A stretch of 64,000 nucleotides of DNA from Balanoglossus misakiensis (lineage: Eukaryota > Hemichordata): contig CM082581.2 of the NCBI GenBank assembly GCA_040954595.2, forward strand, positions 13,454,001 to 13,518,000, in the 5' to 3' direction. The number at the start of each line of letters is the position of its first letter. The stretch's first letter is position 1. Of this stretch, positions 14,701 to 29,295 are shown in pieces. Under the pieces are notes generated by a model, which was given only the letters and a program-made list of their open reading frames with translations, ran no database searches and was not told the DNA's origin. Position numbers and translations under genes: made by a program.

Positions 14701-17700
14701 CTTGAAATTATATACGAAGCAGATGATAAGATATTCAGGAGCGTGAAGTGCTATGGTTTAAGGGGAACATAATTAATGACTAGGCTGAACTGAACTCAAA
14801 TCTACTACAGTGCATCAAACATGCTGTGAAACAAGGCCACCATAACGCGACACCATATCTTCGGATTCAGTGCCAAAATAATAGCTATGGAAATCTTTGA
14901 AGTTTGATTTATTTCGCTGCACGTGACCTAAGTCACTTCATTTTTTTCGGGGGAGGGGGGGGGGGGGGGCTTTTTCTTCGCTTGTGCTGACTGGGGGGGA
15001 ACCATCTATCTATATCTATGTGTATCTAGAACTTGCGTACTGTCACGCTCATACAAGCCATATTGTAACCCTGATTCCAACCGTCATATTGAAATAAAGA
15101 CAACAAAACGACACAGCTAATGTGGATTTAATGATTTATGTAATATAGCAATACCAGTACCACATCTAGGTATAATTTCATTCCTAATTTTCATGTCCAA
15201 TCCATTGAAATTATCTGTACTGCACTATAATATTGGCAATCTGTTATGCAAATTTAATAAAGGATGCCTTTAAACGTTCCTTGAACAAAGAAGTCCCTAA
15301 GTGCTCCATAGCGCAATCTCTCAAACCAATTAACGCTACATTTTAATTGGATTTTTAAATACAATGCTACTTGGTAATACGAGAAGAAAAGGCAAATAAA
15401 TGAATTATCACAAAACATTAATCTATTGAGCTAGAACTGTAATTTGCGTCCTTCTGTCTGCGTAAAACAGTAGCCATCTTGAAAGAAGCCGATTGGGTTG
15501 AAAGCAATAATCCGTTTAATATGATGTATTGTCTGCCGTTACGTAGACTGCCGCGACTGAAAGACAATATTGTCCACTGGCTAAAAATAAAAGGACTGAT
15601 TGACATGTCTACAAAAGTAATAAACGAACAGAAGTACCAGTCACTGAGCTTGGTCTAAACCCAAATTAACACACGTAATACGTTATGAAGAGACTCACTT
15701 CGGCCATTGGCACATGTCTGTAGGAGTACTTAATCGATAGTGGATAAAGAGTATTAGGATGAGTGAAGTACCGTACTTGGTCATGTATTTTTATCAAACA
15801 AAATCTTCTTACCAGTACAGGGAAACAATACGGATAATGTATGTGCAAAAATGTTAAGCCTCTTTGCTTAATTTCGGGGCGAGGTTGCAAAATACCCAAC
15901 TCAAATGATACTCATGATGATTACTTTCTCAATTTTATGTTTGTACTTTGATCGTAATTTAATTTGCTTTAATATCAGAATTATGCCATAGTGATATAAC
16001 ACTTGAAGAAATATTTACTTTGAAATGTAAGCACTCTTTAAAGCACACTGTGACAATTCTAATATCTCTCACATACATCATCTTCTTAGTAAATGCTATC
16101 AAATATCGCTTAACGTCGAATAGGTTTGAATCATCAGAACATTGTTTTCCTCCGAATGATTGAATCTCATCTTGAAACAAGGCTATTGACCGAGTCTTTT
16201 TTCCATATTTTAAGTTTGCATTCGGCTTTTCAAATGATCAAAGTGTTACTTTTTCCAATTACCTCATGAACGGCAAAGTTATGACGTCAATGGATGTTAC
16301 TATGACACAAATGTGTCAAATTAAAAAAAAATATAACGTATGAGTTTAGTTCACAGTTTACCAGGGAAATTCTTCATATTTCGTGTCATTGCACCCCCTT
16401 CCCCCACCGCTCCGTAAGAACTCATAAGGCACCCAACACGGAAATAGAAGACATTAGTTAACCTATCCACCTGAAATAGAGAGGTAATTTTCCTTATAAT
16501 AGAAACAGCAGAAATAGCATCAATTTTGAATACATGGAAATAAATCGAAATATTTTCTTCCTTTACAGTCCAATTAGGCACAATTCGGTTCTAAACGACC
16601 TTTACTCGTGTTTGAAATGTAGTTCTTTGACAAAATCATTTACGATGACGCTGGTGATGTGACGTTTACAACATCAAAAGAGACATGAACTTTTAATTTT
16701 CCCAGATTTCTATTTCTCGTTTTGGCTATGCACCTGTTCTCGCGCAGATCCACCATGTTCAGTGTTTGGAATTTCAGCTCAAATGTTTTTTTAAACCAAA
16801 GCAATCATCTTTACGACATTGTTCTAGAGAACATTTCTGTTCCCGTTTTTTCGTAATTATTCAGATGTCTCCCTATTCGATAAAAACTACTCTGCCTCAT
16901 TGAGGATAGTGGTTAAAGATTAAAGAAGACGACATAGTGTTGTTAAGGAATTCACTACATTGTTACATTATACTACAAATTATTTACTTTGATATGAACC
17001 GTCAGTATTCATAATATAGTTAGGACTTTTGCTTAGAGTATAAAAATTGTATCGGATTGTACTTTAGGCAGCATTATATACTAACTTATTTCTCAAAGAG
17101 GTTTTTTGAATAATATAAGGACTTCATACAAAATTCTGCCCTTGAAAATGTTAATTAAAATACATTTTTTCTGACAACACAATGTCAAAGAATTAAAACA
17201 ACACAAAAGGCACCTACTTTTATGGCTTTCGTGATCTCGCTGACTGGTTCCGTCTTTAGTGGAGTTCCGTGAAACACAATCAGTGTAGACTGGACCGTTG
17301 CAACGTCGCTTCGTTAATACTACCGTATTAATACCGCGTTCATCAGATGCCAGCGGCCTATTTATGCAGGACTGGGATGGTCTCTATCACTGCGGGCTCT
17401 CTTCAACACGACCACGTACACCGCCTCGTTGGAAACGGAAGAAGGCAATAAAAAAAGCCAGCGCACCCCACTCTAGAGCCAATGCCTGATTAATACTAAT
17501 GAACCAAATTCTAAAATATTTGCCTCTGGCCTGGATGAGTAGGCTCAGATACCTCGCAGATATTGGATACTGTACACAGTCTTTGGCACTGTTCTCTCTA
17601 ATTGAAAATCTCATATTTCTCTGCGAATGAAACAGCTCCATACGCAAAATATGTAAATGATGTGAATCACGTGATTCATATTTACTGCTATGATATTGAT

Positions 17701-20700
17701 TACTCTTCTGACTGTCAAAGGGGCATGTTAATTATATTGCAATGGACACCTCTTTGTGTCTTTTTGAGCATATTGATCACAGAATTTACGGTTGGATGTC
17801 TGATTAAATATGAGGAGAAAAGTAATTGTCTATGCCTATGACAGGATCAGTCTGATTCAGGCAAGTTAGCACCAGAAATTAAAAGTGTTTTAATATATCA
17901 CTAATGATGTTTTAATTACTTTTTGTACGGAATTATTCAACCAAAACGTGTGACGCAGTCACATAGTGTTCATACAAAGAAACTCCCACACCTTTCGGGT
18001 TTGTTAGATTCTACTATGAGCTAACGTGATTTCTGGATTGTGCTGTATTAAATTGATGTCACTGTGTTTGTTCCAAAAAGGTAATAGCCGCAGACCTTTC
18101 AGAAATGACGGAGGAATTTCATCTTGGAAGTTATTTCTCGTGTCAACACTTCATATGAATAATTACAGTTCACATTAGATGTGCTTGGAAAGGTCCTGTT
18201 CCATCATCCTCATCAAAACAGGGAGTTATATGGAATCGAGATTTTTTTAGCTACTAAGTGAAAGTGATATATAAATGTTCCTTCAACCGGAATCAAGGTT
18301 TGATATTATTTTCCTTGACTGGTGAAAATAGTGGTCTAAGGGGGCATCTCTTCTTTACAGATCCTTAAAAACCGGCTTGTGCTTTGAGTATTGATGAGAG
18401 TTAATCGCGAAAGACGAATGTTTCAGCATGAGTGACATTCTACACAAAATAATCCGAATAAATCATTCTGACTTTTTTGTACAATGTTATGGAAACCTAC
18501 TGCAGAAAAACCAAACATAATCCCAGTTTAGGTTTAGGTTGCCCGTTAATACTGACTTTGTCATCAAAGTCGCCCTCACTTAAACTTACTCGTAACATTA
18601 TAGTATTTCAACGGCGTTGGTCATATTTCTGCCAATTTGTCTAATTCCAACAGTGTGTAAATGCGTGTACTTTCCTTCGTTTTATCGTCACCTCGGGACC
18701 TATATTTGTGTTAATGCCTGCAAGCGGCAGAATACACATCATTCTTGTTTCTGCACTGGTCTGTTATGAGTTTCTATTTGTTAAAAGTAGGTTCTAATGT
18801 GTCATAAAATGTATGTCTGGCTGCTAATGTGAGTCTGTAACACCATGTAGTGTGAATTTTGTCATGATAATTTGCATAATAGCAATCAATTCATGACAAA
18901 TTGAAACTTTAGTGTGGCCCACAGAACTTCTGATCAAATGTGCCAATTTATTAGCCGGATATTTTGGTTCGCTCGCATCTTGTCATTTAGTCTTTTCCCT
19001 GTTGCCTGTTCAGTTGAGTTCAGTCCAGTTCATACCTCCTGAGCTGTTCTGCTGTGTTACATTAATTTTTCAGTTTGTGATTTCTCTCTTTTCTAAAAGA
19101 GAAGTGCCAGGAACAGATAGACAACCTCGTCAGTCATGTGACATGACTCGGCTGTTGCAGCAACAAGCCGTGACTATAAGTTACAGTTCCTGCATTTTGT
19201 AGCGGTAATAATTTACAGCCTCATGCACTCTAGAATGGAAAATAATGCAGTGTATCTGTGTATGACAGACGACCTACAGTTCTGTGTACTCGCCTCTAAG
19301 CCCGGCGGCAATCACTAATAATAAGCCAATATCACAGATTAAAGAGCTATGAATCCTGTTAATATCTCCTCGCCATGAAATGACTAGAGCCCCTAATATC
19401 TCAAGAAGCATGCATGTTCTACTTCTTCAGGGCATTTACCGTTTAGCTGAATTTGCTAAAAATCGGGCTATTATCAACTATATATAAGCTTTCTTCTTTC
19501 TGAACATGTATAATATCAGTGGAGATTAGCAAGATGGAAAATTTTGGAAAAGAAAATTAATTTTTCACCAATATTACTGCCTACAATACTTGAAAAGCAG
19601 GTCAGTTTCCAACTTGTACTACCGGTAGTAGCAAGATTTTATTCATATAAATTCCCCAAACTTAGGGGATCTTTTCTCATCTTTCATCGAAGCCATCAGT
19701 TGCGGATAATTCTAACCTCAAAGAGATAGTTCAGAGACAATAGAATGGGTCGTTCAGTCTTCTCAGAAAAACGATATCCTTTCCCATTACTTCTGGTAAT
19801 TTATTACTCGACCTCAATAAATGGTGAATTAATATCATCCACCGCGAGTCTTTTATATAATTATTAATCAGAGCGACTTTACAAAAGGCGGAAATTAAAC
19901 ATTTCATCCGATGGTCGGTGCATAATTATTAGGGGTGTTGCATATCGTGCAGAAAGTTAAAAGACAGGTTTCTATCAGAATGATCTCCAGCTTTTCCCCT
20001 TTGTGTTCAAATATTGACTTGCAAGGTTCTCAAGTATATTGGAGACTTTTCTATGATCTATGTCATATTGGATATTTCACTATATTTAGATATTTTTGGT
20101 ACATAATGATGTGAACAGAAATCGATCACTACACCCCTGTAATCAATCAGAAAAGCAACGCAGTGCAGTAGCCGGTACAAATATTAAAAGTAAACGTGAC
20201 GCAGCTTTCAATATCCTTCACAGAGTTGACACTCTCGTTCGACGTTAATTAGATTTGCGGTGTGATTTTAATCAAATGCGAGCCACGCCAACATCTAGTG
20301 GTGCAAGCTCAGTACAAATACACCGAAATTAAGCGATTACACTTTATTGATATTGTTATCCCAGATTCATTTTACTTTTATAATGCCGATTTTTTTTCAT
20401 GTCCAAATCGATCATTTCATGAACGGCAACGACTGTGTGGTTCATTCAGTTTCATTTTCTCAGCACCTCTCGACGTTCCAAAGATTTTCTTCGCACCGGA
20501 ACTAGTTTTTTATGCAATAAATTTCAGTCTGGAGCGGTACGGCGCTCTAGCACGTTTCCAACCTTGATTTGTTAACGCGCAAGTATTACTGGCCACTACA
20601 CACGTCCGTTGACGAGATCTGACGCATTACATGGTAAATTTGTTTTATTATGTGTCATAAATACACAATTGAATACGCTTCTTGTTGCATTAACGCGAGT

Positions 20701-22703
20701 ATTCCCTTTCCCACAAATGTGCCTTTTTTTCGCGTTGTCATTTAATCGTTATAAACACATTCACTGTGGTTTTAACAATATTTTACAATAGTCCCTTCTC
20801 AAGTTCGGCGTTTTGGGCAAAGTGGATTATTTTCAAAGGTGTGACACGCACACTGTATCTACTTACTGTTGCAAGTCATCCATCAAAATTGCCCACCACT
20901 GTGCGATACTCACAGAGGCCTCCCCGTACTTGCAGTTTTTTCCACCTACTTTTGTGACATTGCGTGCCCACATACCAAGAAGCATTGCACGTAAAGTGAT
21001 CCATCAGAAAGTCGATGATCGCTGATAAAGAAATGTACTTCAGAGGCATTGAAACTAACCCACAATATCAAGGGATTCTAACATCTATTTGAGTTGAGAT
21101 GTTTCCTTATTATTGTAGTGATATCAGGGCACAAGTCTGGTCGACATTCCCAAACTTACGTCACACGGTCACGCATTGCACTCTGGTCTCCTTCTTGCAG
21201 ATTAATGTGTGGTCCATTCTTGTGAATGTGAATGAAAACCGACCAACATTAAAGTTTAACCTTTACATAAGTGTTGCCTATAAAATTACTAAAATACGAG
21301 ACTGTCAAGGTGGAAGAGAAAATCGTGTTGCTTTTACTGTCATGTTAGTAGTGTGTCCCGCACATTTTACGTCTTCTTGCCCTGTATTTATCATGCAAAA
21401 ATCAACGTCACAATTACATATAGTAAGTCACTCTCTAACTTCCCGATACCCGACCGAGAAACCTCCGCTGAGTGAGTGACGATCTTTGGGTTGATTGATA
21501 ACAACATCTACGTCATAATTGGGCCTAACAACCTGTTAACCGGCAGGGATACCCGTAGAGATTTCACCGGAATATGTAATTCATTACATAAGCCAACGCC
21601 CTGGACACGATATTTGAACTTTTGTTTATTGGAGTGAACCCAGGCATTAAACACGGTAACTTGCCTTAGTACAAGATAACGCTTCGTTTGTTTCCTGTTG
21701 CATTATCGTGATCATCGCGCTATAAAATCTCGCAGTATTTCACAGGTAGGCGTGCGTCAGGTTTAAGATTTCCACTGACAGCCCGGCATCAATGTGTCGT
21801 ACTATGCTGCTTTGAAAGATTTCGAGTGGGGGAAGATCACGGAGATCTCTTATCTGCCTCAGATTGCGCGAAAAGATCATGGGTCCTATTATCTGGTACT
21901 GATCACGCGCACATGTCATTGAGTGCTGTCATCATTGCACACCATGCAATTGTTCTCTCTGATTTGACGATTTGAAGTTTCGATCATGGCGTCCATGTAA
22001 ATAGTCAACGTTTGCGGTTTCAGGCTCTTTCGAACCAGCCTGATCAGTTATTCTTGATGAAACCCCCTCCCACCACAAAAATGACGATGGAACCTAACTC
22101 TGATTTAGTACTGACACACTGAGTTTTGCCCTCAGCATATTGAGTCACCATCAAACTGGACCTTTAGACAGAACCGTTGACTAAATGCGGCAAAAACGCA
22201 CGTCATAAATGATTCCAATCCAGTTTGATCACCTTGTCGGTTGTTTTAAATTTTCATCGCAATTGCTCATTCAAATGCACATTTTCACACAAAGGCTTCC
22301 AGAGTTGACGCCCCGTATGCAAGACAACTAGACCCCATCTTCGGCGGTTGTAATCCCCGTGTAATTTAAAATTAATGCATCACATCAAACCTATCCAACA
22401 CGAACAAGGTGTAATTATTTTCTATGACAGGAAGTCCAATCATACGCATTAGGTTTTTACGAGTGTGTGAGTGAGTGATTTCAAGGCAGTGGATTGATTA
22501 ATTCCTGCCGCTTGTTCAATTCTCTAGAAGGGTGTGGCAACCAGGGTTGCTGTATTCTAAGACCATTAAAATTTTAGTTGTCTGAGATTCATTAAATATC
22601 TCCAACGAAGGCTCTCTTTGGCAAAACCATAGTCCATCCCTCACATCGATTGATAGAGGGGATTGTACGCAATGAAACATTATTCGTTCAGTCAACTGAT
22701 CAA
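11721..22703. other. long gene-poor region
   Basis: About 11 kb in which I find no recognisable exon. Open frames are short and are mostly shadows on opposite strands. It contains homopolymer tracts (for example C at about 11,936-11,946 and G at 14,949-14,969) and a CRE-like word at 16,282-16,289, but no gene. Confidence 0.55.
14949..14969. repeat. poly-G tract
   Basis: A nearly pure G run broken by one A. It is prone to replication and assembly error and may form quadruplex structure. It has no associated gene. Confidence 0.85.
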
Positions 22704-22760
22704 GTTGTTGTTGTTGTTGTTGCTGCTGTTGTTGTTATTGTTGTTGTTGTTGTTGTCGTT
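22704..22760. repeat. (GTT)n trinucleotide microsatellite
   Basis: A GTT/TTG repeat of about 57 bases with a few interruptions (GCT, ATT, GTC). In one + frame it reads as a poly-leucine run, which explains the open frame around it. That frame has no other coding character, so I treat this as a simple repeat and not a signal peptide. Confidence 0.9.
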
Positions 22761-25700
22761 TCCGTTTCTTTATTCCTCCCCAAAAGAAATTGAAGAAATC
22801 ATCTTGAATATGAATGATGACAGTGACAAACACTGTGATATCAAATAAAAGTAACTCACACAAGTTAAATTATTGACCAAGTGTGGATCACACATATGCT
22901 GAAAGGTTATCCATGTATTATCAATAAATCATGACATAGTTATTGACGTGTAACATAATGTTGTATCTGTTTTACAAGTTGCCCTGCGTTATAGTTGCAC
23001 TTGATTTTGAATCAACCATATTTAGATGCTGGGTCATCTTTTTCTCCAAGCAAATTTCGTACAAAGTTAAATATTCATTGCAACTTTTGTTATTAAGTTT
23101 TATCCTGGAATCCATCTTTTATTAATCTGACTGACAGGTTTAAATCTCCTGGTCTTAGTAAATTGCCTGCAAGCTGTATTCTACATGTATGTCTTAAGTC
23201 CATCGTTATTATGCTTCTCAAGCATTTCCTGGTATTTGTCTTTGCGGGTACATTGTACTTTGATTGTGTCAGTCCTTCGACCTACATCCGCATGAATGTA
23301 AGGATCTATAATACAGACAGACCTTGTATTTTGTTCAAAGAATCTCACAGCTATCTGGTTTTAGTTCCACGTACCCTTGCAAAACACAGCCTACAAATCT
23401 AAAGTAGTGGACCCAAAGTCATTCACATTTCTCTGTTACTGTTCAAAATCCAGCTTACTATTGATGCGAGGCGGGGGTAATTATAAAACGACAAACACTC
23501 ACTTAGAATGCAAAACTATTTGTGAGGGTTACGGCCTATTCTCATCGATGTGAGAAATTAATTGCATGTGTCTGTTTAAGGTCCCACGCTGAAATTATCG
23601 AAACAACCTGAAACAGCTTGCGTGGGAGAATATGTAGGTGTACCTGTACGAGTTATTATCGATTAGGACCAGGAATCTAGTCTACACTCGAGTCCATTAA
23701 GGGTACTTGCCCGGTGAAACGTGCCTTGTTGGAGTAAAGAAGTAGTGAACGCCAGCTATAATGAACACGGCAAAACAAGGTATATTTGTATGTAATGCTT
23801 GAACACATGATAACTTAAGCCCCAGGCAATGTACTGTAAAATCTTGGCGAACCATCAGAGGTGCCATATTGCTTTGATAAACTACTCCGTTCTGTTCATT
23901 TTAATCATTTCTGCTGTCGGCCAAAACACAGTAAAACAAATTGATATTTGGGCTAATGATGCTCGCTCCGGGTGAGGACTTTTTAGTGCGATTGATGTAG
24001 TTGGGATTGAAGGTTCAAACGCCAATTGAATCCACCCTCTGCATGCAATTCTTGTCGCCATTCAGACATAGATGGGGAATAGACTTTTATCAATTTTTTA
24101 AAACGACAACATGCCTTACATGGTGATACTTCGGGTTTTTTGCTGTCTGAGGTTTGAATGCCACAAAGCAAAATTTGATAGCAACCTCTCTACCATGTCG
24201 ACACTGACAATACCAATTAACTCTTTAAATGTCGGTGTTGTTGAACTTGTTGTTGTTGTTCAGTTGCCAAGGGAATAACCATGGTAGTGACTGGTAATTC
24301 ACCCCTAATCGACCAACTTGTATCGAGATGCACGAGACCGTAAATTCCCATTCGTGGAGAAAATGTCAAAAATATGTAGGAGCCACCCGTGGCAGACAAC
24401 CGTGACGCCCTGAGGGTACAATATCGACATCTGATGGTACAGCGGTGTGAGATTCATAACTCCAAATTGATTTTTAATGTACAGGTCTACTTGATTCGGC
24501 ACGCTCTAGTTGTTTCTTGGTCTTAACAAAATCAGCAGACGGCTTCTCGGGCTTGGACTGACCTGCGACTACTTTTTTGTGAATCTATCTTTGTTAAACA
24601 AAAATAGTGAAACTTGCGCTTTTGGAGGAATAAAACCATAAATGTCGACGGGGTTTAGTTGCATCCATAAATGAGAAGTAAATGGAGATTTATCAAAAAG
24701 TAAAACTACATTTATATAGATTGCTATCTGAAAACATATAAATTGTTATTGTACCCAGTTTACATAATGCGTCAGATGCAAATATTTATATATTGACAGA
24801 ATTTATTCCCAGAGACTTTCTATATATTCCAGTTATATCTTTTATAATCACCACAATGCCGGGCGGGCAATGCCTTCAGTCAGACCCTTGGTAACAACTG
24901 AGACCACCTGGTTTATTCCACTCTGCGGCATTTCACCGTTTGATGGCGCTGCATTCAACTTGTCTGCCGACTGCCTTGTACAGAAAGTAGGCGAGTTGCT
25001 CTGAGAGAACTTGTCATGGTCTTTCTGGAGTGGAAGTATAAAGGTTCGGTTTATTGTCGACTTGGTGACTGGAGAGCTGTTCCAATGTTCAGTGGTGCTT
25101 TTTGTCGGCAAAGGAAAGACTCAAAGAAAGACGCCTGAGCTTGTAAAAACTCGTAATATTTTATGGAAATTGCAGAAGCCAAATTAATTCAACATTAATT
25201 GTCTTTTGTTACAAGCAATAAACCTGTAATCACTGACCGTGCTGGTGACAGACACCATCACTGTATAACACACTCACATCAAAAACCAAAGTTAAGTTTA
25301 TAAACATTCTGTCATTGAAATAAGCGGTGAACATCTACCTTTAAAAACACACTGATCATTTCTACATGCATTACATATGTACCTTTGGAGGGATTTGTCC
25401 GTAGGGTCTAATTTGTTTCAGATTTCAGTACGACATAGTAATTTAATTAAAACCCTAACAAATTAACACTAAATTAACACAAATTACAATTGCTTAAGAC
25501 CGGGCAATTAGAACCCGCTGATGATGTTTAATAACACATTTTTAATGCAAAATATATTGGACAAGGCGTTTTGAAAACGTACATTGTTTCTCGGCTCAGC
25601 AGGAAGTGCGTACCCTGATTCCATCATCATCTGTTCGTTCAACGATTGTGCATAATTCTTTCAGAGAAAAAAGTTCTTTGTATTCATGTACTTTTGACGC

Positions 25701-27842
25701 CCCCGAGATAGATTAGAGCACACATTGGAAGGATATTAAAATTGGCTGACAAATGACACCCCTTTCGATAGAGAGAACAACGCCTGTCCCAAGTTATTAA
25801 ATTTATCAATCAAGTTAGTGATAACTGGGGGACTCCATTCAAGACATCAAACATTCGTTTTCTGAAATATCAATATGTAGATCTTAGTACATGTATTGCG
25901 CTTCTGAATACCCGTCGTCAAGAAAGTATTTAGTGTAGATCTGCCCGTTACTATATCACGAATCACTCGCCACTGAAGAATTATTTTAATTTCCTTATCA
26001 ATATTGAAGCTTTTGGTGACGTGGAGCCTTTGCCTTGGTAGATCCGCGAGGTATTCTAGTTGAAAGTGTTGCTGTCCTTCAAGAGGTGCAGGCGATATAG
26101 ATTCGCGGCCATCAAATAATGGAAAGTAGGGGGCTCTGTCACCCGCGGTTACGCTGTTTTTTTAAGAAAACAAACGCGTGATTGACGCGCTGCTTGGAGA
26201 AGACTGTCAGGGAAGAAAATGGGAGTCACAAAGAAAGCAGAGTCGAAGCAATTACCATATTGTGGTGCACATGGAATGACAATGCAAATGTCAAAAATAT
26301 GTATTGATAGACCATCACTCAATTAACACTGTCTACGTTCAATTACAGCAAGCAGTCAACACAGTTACTTTTTAATGAATAAATTTTAACTGCGCTTTAT
26401 CAGCAGACAGCATTCGGACGTTCGTTCTTGTCATAAATCAGTCAAAAAGACGATGGCGTGGGCCTTAGAATGAAATACTGAAGTCACAATTTGTAAAAAA
26501 AAAAAAAAAAATCAGAGAGTATTCTCGGGTTACCGAGTTTTCTTATGACGCTTGGCAACGATGCTACGTCAACAAAAACGAATGTTTCAAACAAAAGGCG
26601 GGTTTGAGCCTAAGGGCTAGTGGCATCTCACGTGATTGAGGCAGTATAGTAACCAGTGTCAACTTGACAGCTTAGGACTAGAAATATATGCTTATTGAGT
26701 ATTGTTGGGGTACTTATATGGACATATTCACGATGAATATTGGCGTTTTTCAACCCCTGGTGACAGTCATGGGGATAGTCGAACTTCTCTCAATGCAAAG
26801 ATGTGTATTTTTTCCAATGATAAATAACTAATTAAGTTTGATACCCAAAAGTCGTTTTAACGATTTGTCAGGACAGGTATTGTGAAGGCAGGGATCAATT
26901 AACCTACGTAAGATTTTTCTCTTTTCTGTGTGTGTGTTTTTCACTGTCGATAACAGGAAATAGTTTAGACTTAAAATTTCAAGCGAGTGATGGTGTTCGT
27001 CAATACACATGATACAACTGATTACAAATTCAGCCGCAGTTGGCTTCGATTTCATATGTTTAACTCAGCATTTCGACATTTCTGTTAAAAACATACAAGT
27101 GCTAGGTTAGAATGATTGGCAGCTTCAAAGTCCTTGATGTGAATGCAGTCTGCAGATATAAATCCATTCTCATGAAATCCATTCACACTGTAACGACGCA
27201 AAGCGAAGCAACTGAAGCAAATCCAATGATAGCAACACTCTTGTCCCCCCCCCCTTCCTGAGTTTCATTTAACCGTACACGTGGTCACAGTCACACAGTC
27301 ATTATGAAGCTTTATTTTCCTACAATGGCCACGCATTAGAGGGCGCGTTGTCTCCATTTCCATCCCTTCAAATAATTGGGGAACTGTTCTATTTAAAATC
27401 AAAGCATTAAACCGGGCCATGTGCAAAGAAAATGATAATTAATTAAAGTTCGGGCAGGAGATATATATAGATGTGATTTTAAGATGTGGTTTTAAGAAGT
27501 TTGCAATCCAAACTAAAGAGGGCGCTATGGTTGTAACAGGTGCTGTACTGTGAATTAATTAGTCTTTTCAACATCGCAAAAAATTCTTAAATCGCTTCAT
27601 CATGTTACACGCACCTCAACACACGTTTGCACAAAAGTGAATCGGTACTCGATTCTTCACAATGTGCTTGGCATGGAAACAGCATATTTAAATGGAATGC
27701 ATGGAAAATATACAAGAATTTGATCAATTTGAAGTTAATATCACATGCCCATAACACAGTAGTATTTGACACCAGATAATATGTCATGCAGATAAACATG
27801 ATGAATAAAAACACACACAGAAGTAGAGAATAATACTATTTT
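22761..27842. other. intergenic DNA with two weak coding-like patches
   Basis: No gene was recognised. A minus-strand open frame at 24,848-25,111 (87 codons, less AT-rich than its flanks) and a CAA-rich minus-strand frame near 24,217-24,399 look slightly coding-like, but they have no family motif. The TTG-rich stretch at 24,237-24,261 is a simple repeat. A poly-A run is at 26,495-26,511 and a poly-C run at about 27,246-27,254. Confidence 0.5.
26495..26511. repeat. poly-A tract
   Basis: A 17-base A run. I see no target-site duplication or retroelement body upstream, so it is not called as a retroposed tail. Confidence 0.85.
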
Positions 27843-27848
27843 TTTATT
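27843..27848 (-). terminator. candidate poly(A) signal of NHP2
   Basis: TTTATT on the + strand is AATAAA on the minus strand. It lies about 225 bases beyond the NHP2 stop codon, a reasonable 3' UTR length. No cDNA confirms it. Confidence 0.4.
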
Positions 27849-28072
27849 TTGAAAAAAAATTGTTAAAATATGAAGAGTTTCTGAAAGAAATGCTTGAGTA
27901 TAAAGTAATCTATTCCAAACTCGACAAAAATAGTTGTACACGTATATAGTGCGCCCTTAATGGCAAAAATGAAATCAATTTCAAAGCTCAAGGGTCATCA
28001 GTTTGAGTCAGGAGGTCAGGTGCCAATCCTTATACATGGCATCAAAAGACAGCAGGGGTCGGGGTTCAATGG

Positions 28073-29295
28073 TTAAATTGGAAGTGGCAGGGCTTTAACA
28101 TCATTAAAACAGTCATTGAAATTGCTCTTGTATTCTTCATCTTCCTTCACAAGCACACAGGCAGTTGGTCGCTTGGCACCCGTAGCAGATCCAAGGTCCT
28201 AGAGAAGAAATTTAACAATATGAGATTCAGTCAGCTGTTACTATGAATACAATATACGTATCTAGGAAACAGATGATGTTGACTCATGATGGCCAATGAT
28301 TAAATGTTGTATGGGAATAAGGAAGAGTTCTGTTTGTGGAAACTCACCTGTTTTGATGGTACATAGACGTATGGAATCTCATTGTCTTCACACATCAATG
28401 GAATGTGGCAGTACACATCAATGGGCGTCACATCACCCGCCAAGATCACAATTCTGAAAATAAGCAAAAGGTCAAGGTTGTCAATGCCATGGGGCGTATT
28501 TTGATGACATTGATTGCAGTGACAACTATCACACACTCAAACAGATTGTGCTTGCTGCATGTACATGTACCACTCTAACAAATCCAGATAGAGTTCAGTC
28601 TGTCTGAGACTGGAAAGGTCTTGGGCAAGTCGAATTGATTTCAGTAAGGATTACGATACTTACCCCCTTTCACCTTTTCTGATGAATTTCTGGACTTCTT
28701 TTACCCCTCTTCTTACTTTTTTCACTTTACTTGCTGAAAGATATATATGTGTAGGCAAGTTTGTAAATGTACTACTCAAATGAAATGGCACAATATATGA
28801 TGTGGCTTATGAGTTCAGTCAAGCAGGGTCTGTTTTCTTACATTGAGGATTTGGTGTCTCCGGTCAAATGATATGATACTACACCCTAAATACATACTGG
28901 TATCTCATACATATGTATACAATGTACATGCGAGGCTGACAGCTATTAAAATATCGGTGAACCCACAGACAGTATATTCATCCGCAAAAGACGTGTGATG
29001 GACTAATAAAACAGTCCAGCACTGGGATTTCGCATGTGACTCCACTGGCTATGAGTGAACCTGCTGTCGATTTCCTACACACGTGTGGTCAACAATACAC
29101 TCCATGTGGGCAGCCATATTGTGACCTACCTTTCTTCACTGTTTTGTGCAATCGCTTCGTCAGCTTCCTGCTGGCCAAGGGATTCGCTATCGGGTTTAAC
29201 AAAGGCAGGAGACTTTCATACGACCTTTCGGTCTCCTCCGTCTCTCCTTCTTCTTTAACTTTAACTTCCTTCTCTTTCTTCGGTGTTTTCCCCAT
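28073..29295 (-). CDS. NHP2: NHP2, H/ACA ribonucleoprotein complex subunit 2
   Basis: NHP2 is an L7Ae-family RNA-binding core subunit of box H/ACA snoRNPs, which carry out pseudouridylation of rRNA and snRNA in nucleoli and Cajal bodies. It works with dyskerin, NOP10 and GAR1 and, in vertebrates, is part of telomerase RNP. Four coding exons join in frame on the minus strand: 29295-29130, 28733-28664, 28453-28348 and 28198-28073. All introns are GT-AG (donors GTAGGT, GTAAGT, GTGAGT). The product is 155 aa, close to the human length (about 153, from memory). Residues 1-24 are Lys/Glu-rich. NPIANPLASRKLTKRLHK lies at about 34-51, the conserved RGVKEVQKFIRKGERG at 64-79, AGDVTPIDVYCHIPLMCED at 84-102 and IPYVYVPSK at 105-113. 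The protein ends PLPI. The family assignment is secure. The start is the only ATG preceding the Lys-rich tail in this exon. No obvious snoRNA was seen in the introns. Confidence 0.96.

Noticed and set aside
16282-16289. CRE-like TGACGTCA words (also at 2,954, 31,009 and about 43,282).
   Set aside because: They are not associated with a promoter or exon, and eight-base words are expected to recur by chance in 64 kb.
22663-22848. An open frame with a long poly-leucine stretch resembling a signal peptide or membrane segment.
   Set aside because: The leucines are entirely produced by the GTT/TTG microsatellite, and the rest has no motif.
26495-26511. The poly-A tract as the tail of a retroposed gene copy.
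   Set aside because: No processed coding sequence or target-site duplication was seen next to it.
28199-29129. A possible snoRNA inside NHP2 introns, since snoRNP genes often host them.
   Set aside because: Read on the coding strand, the introns show no RTGATGA/CTGA box pair with terminal stem and no convincing H/ACA double hairpin.
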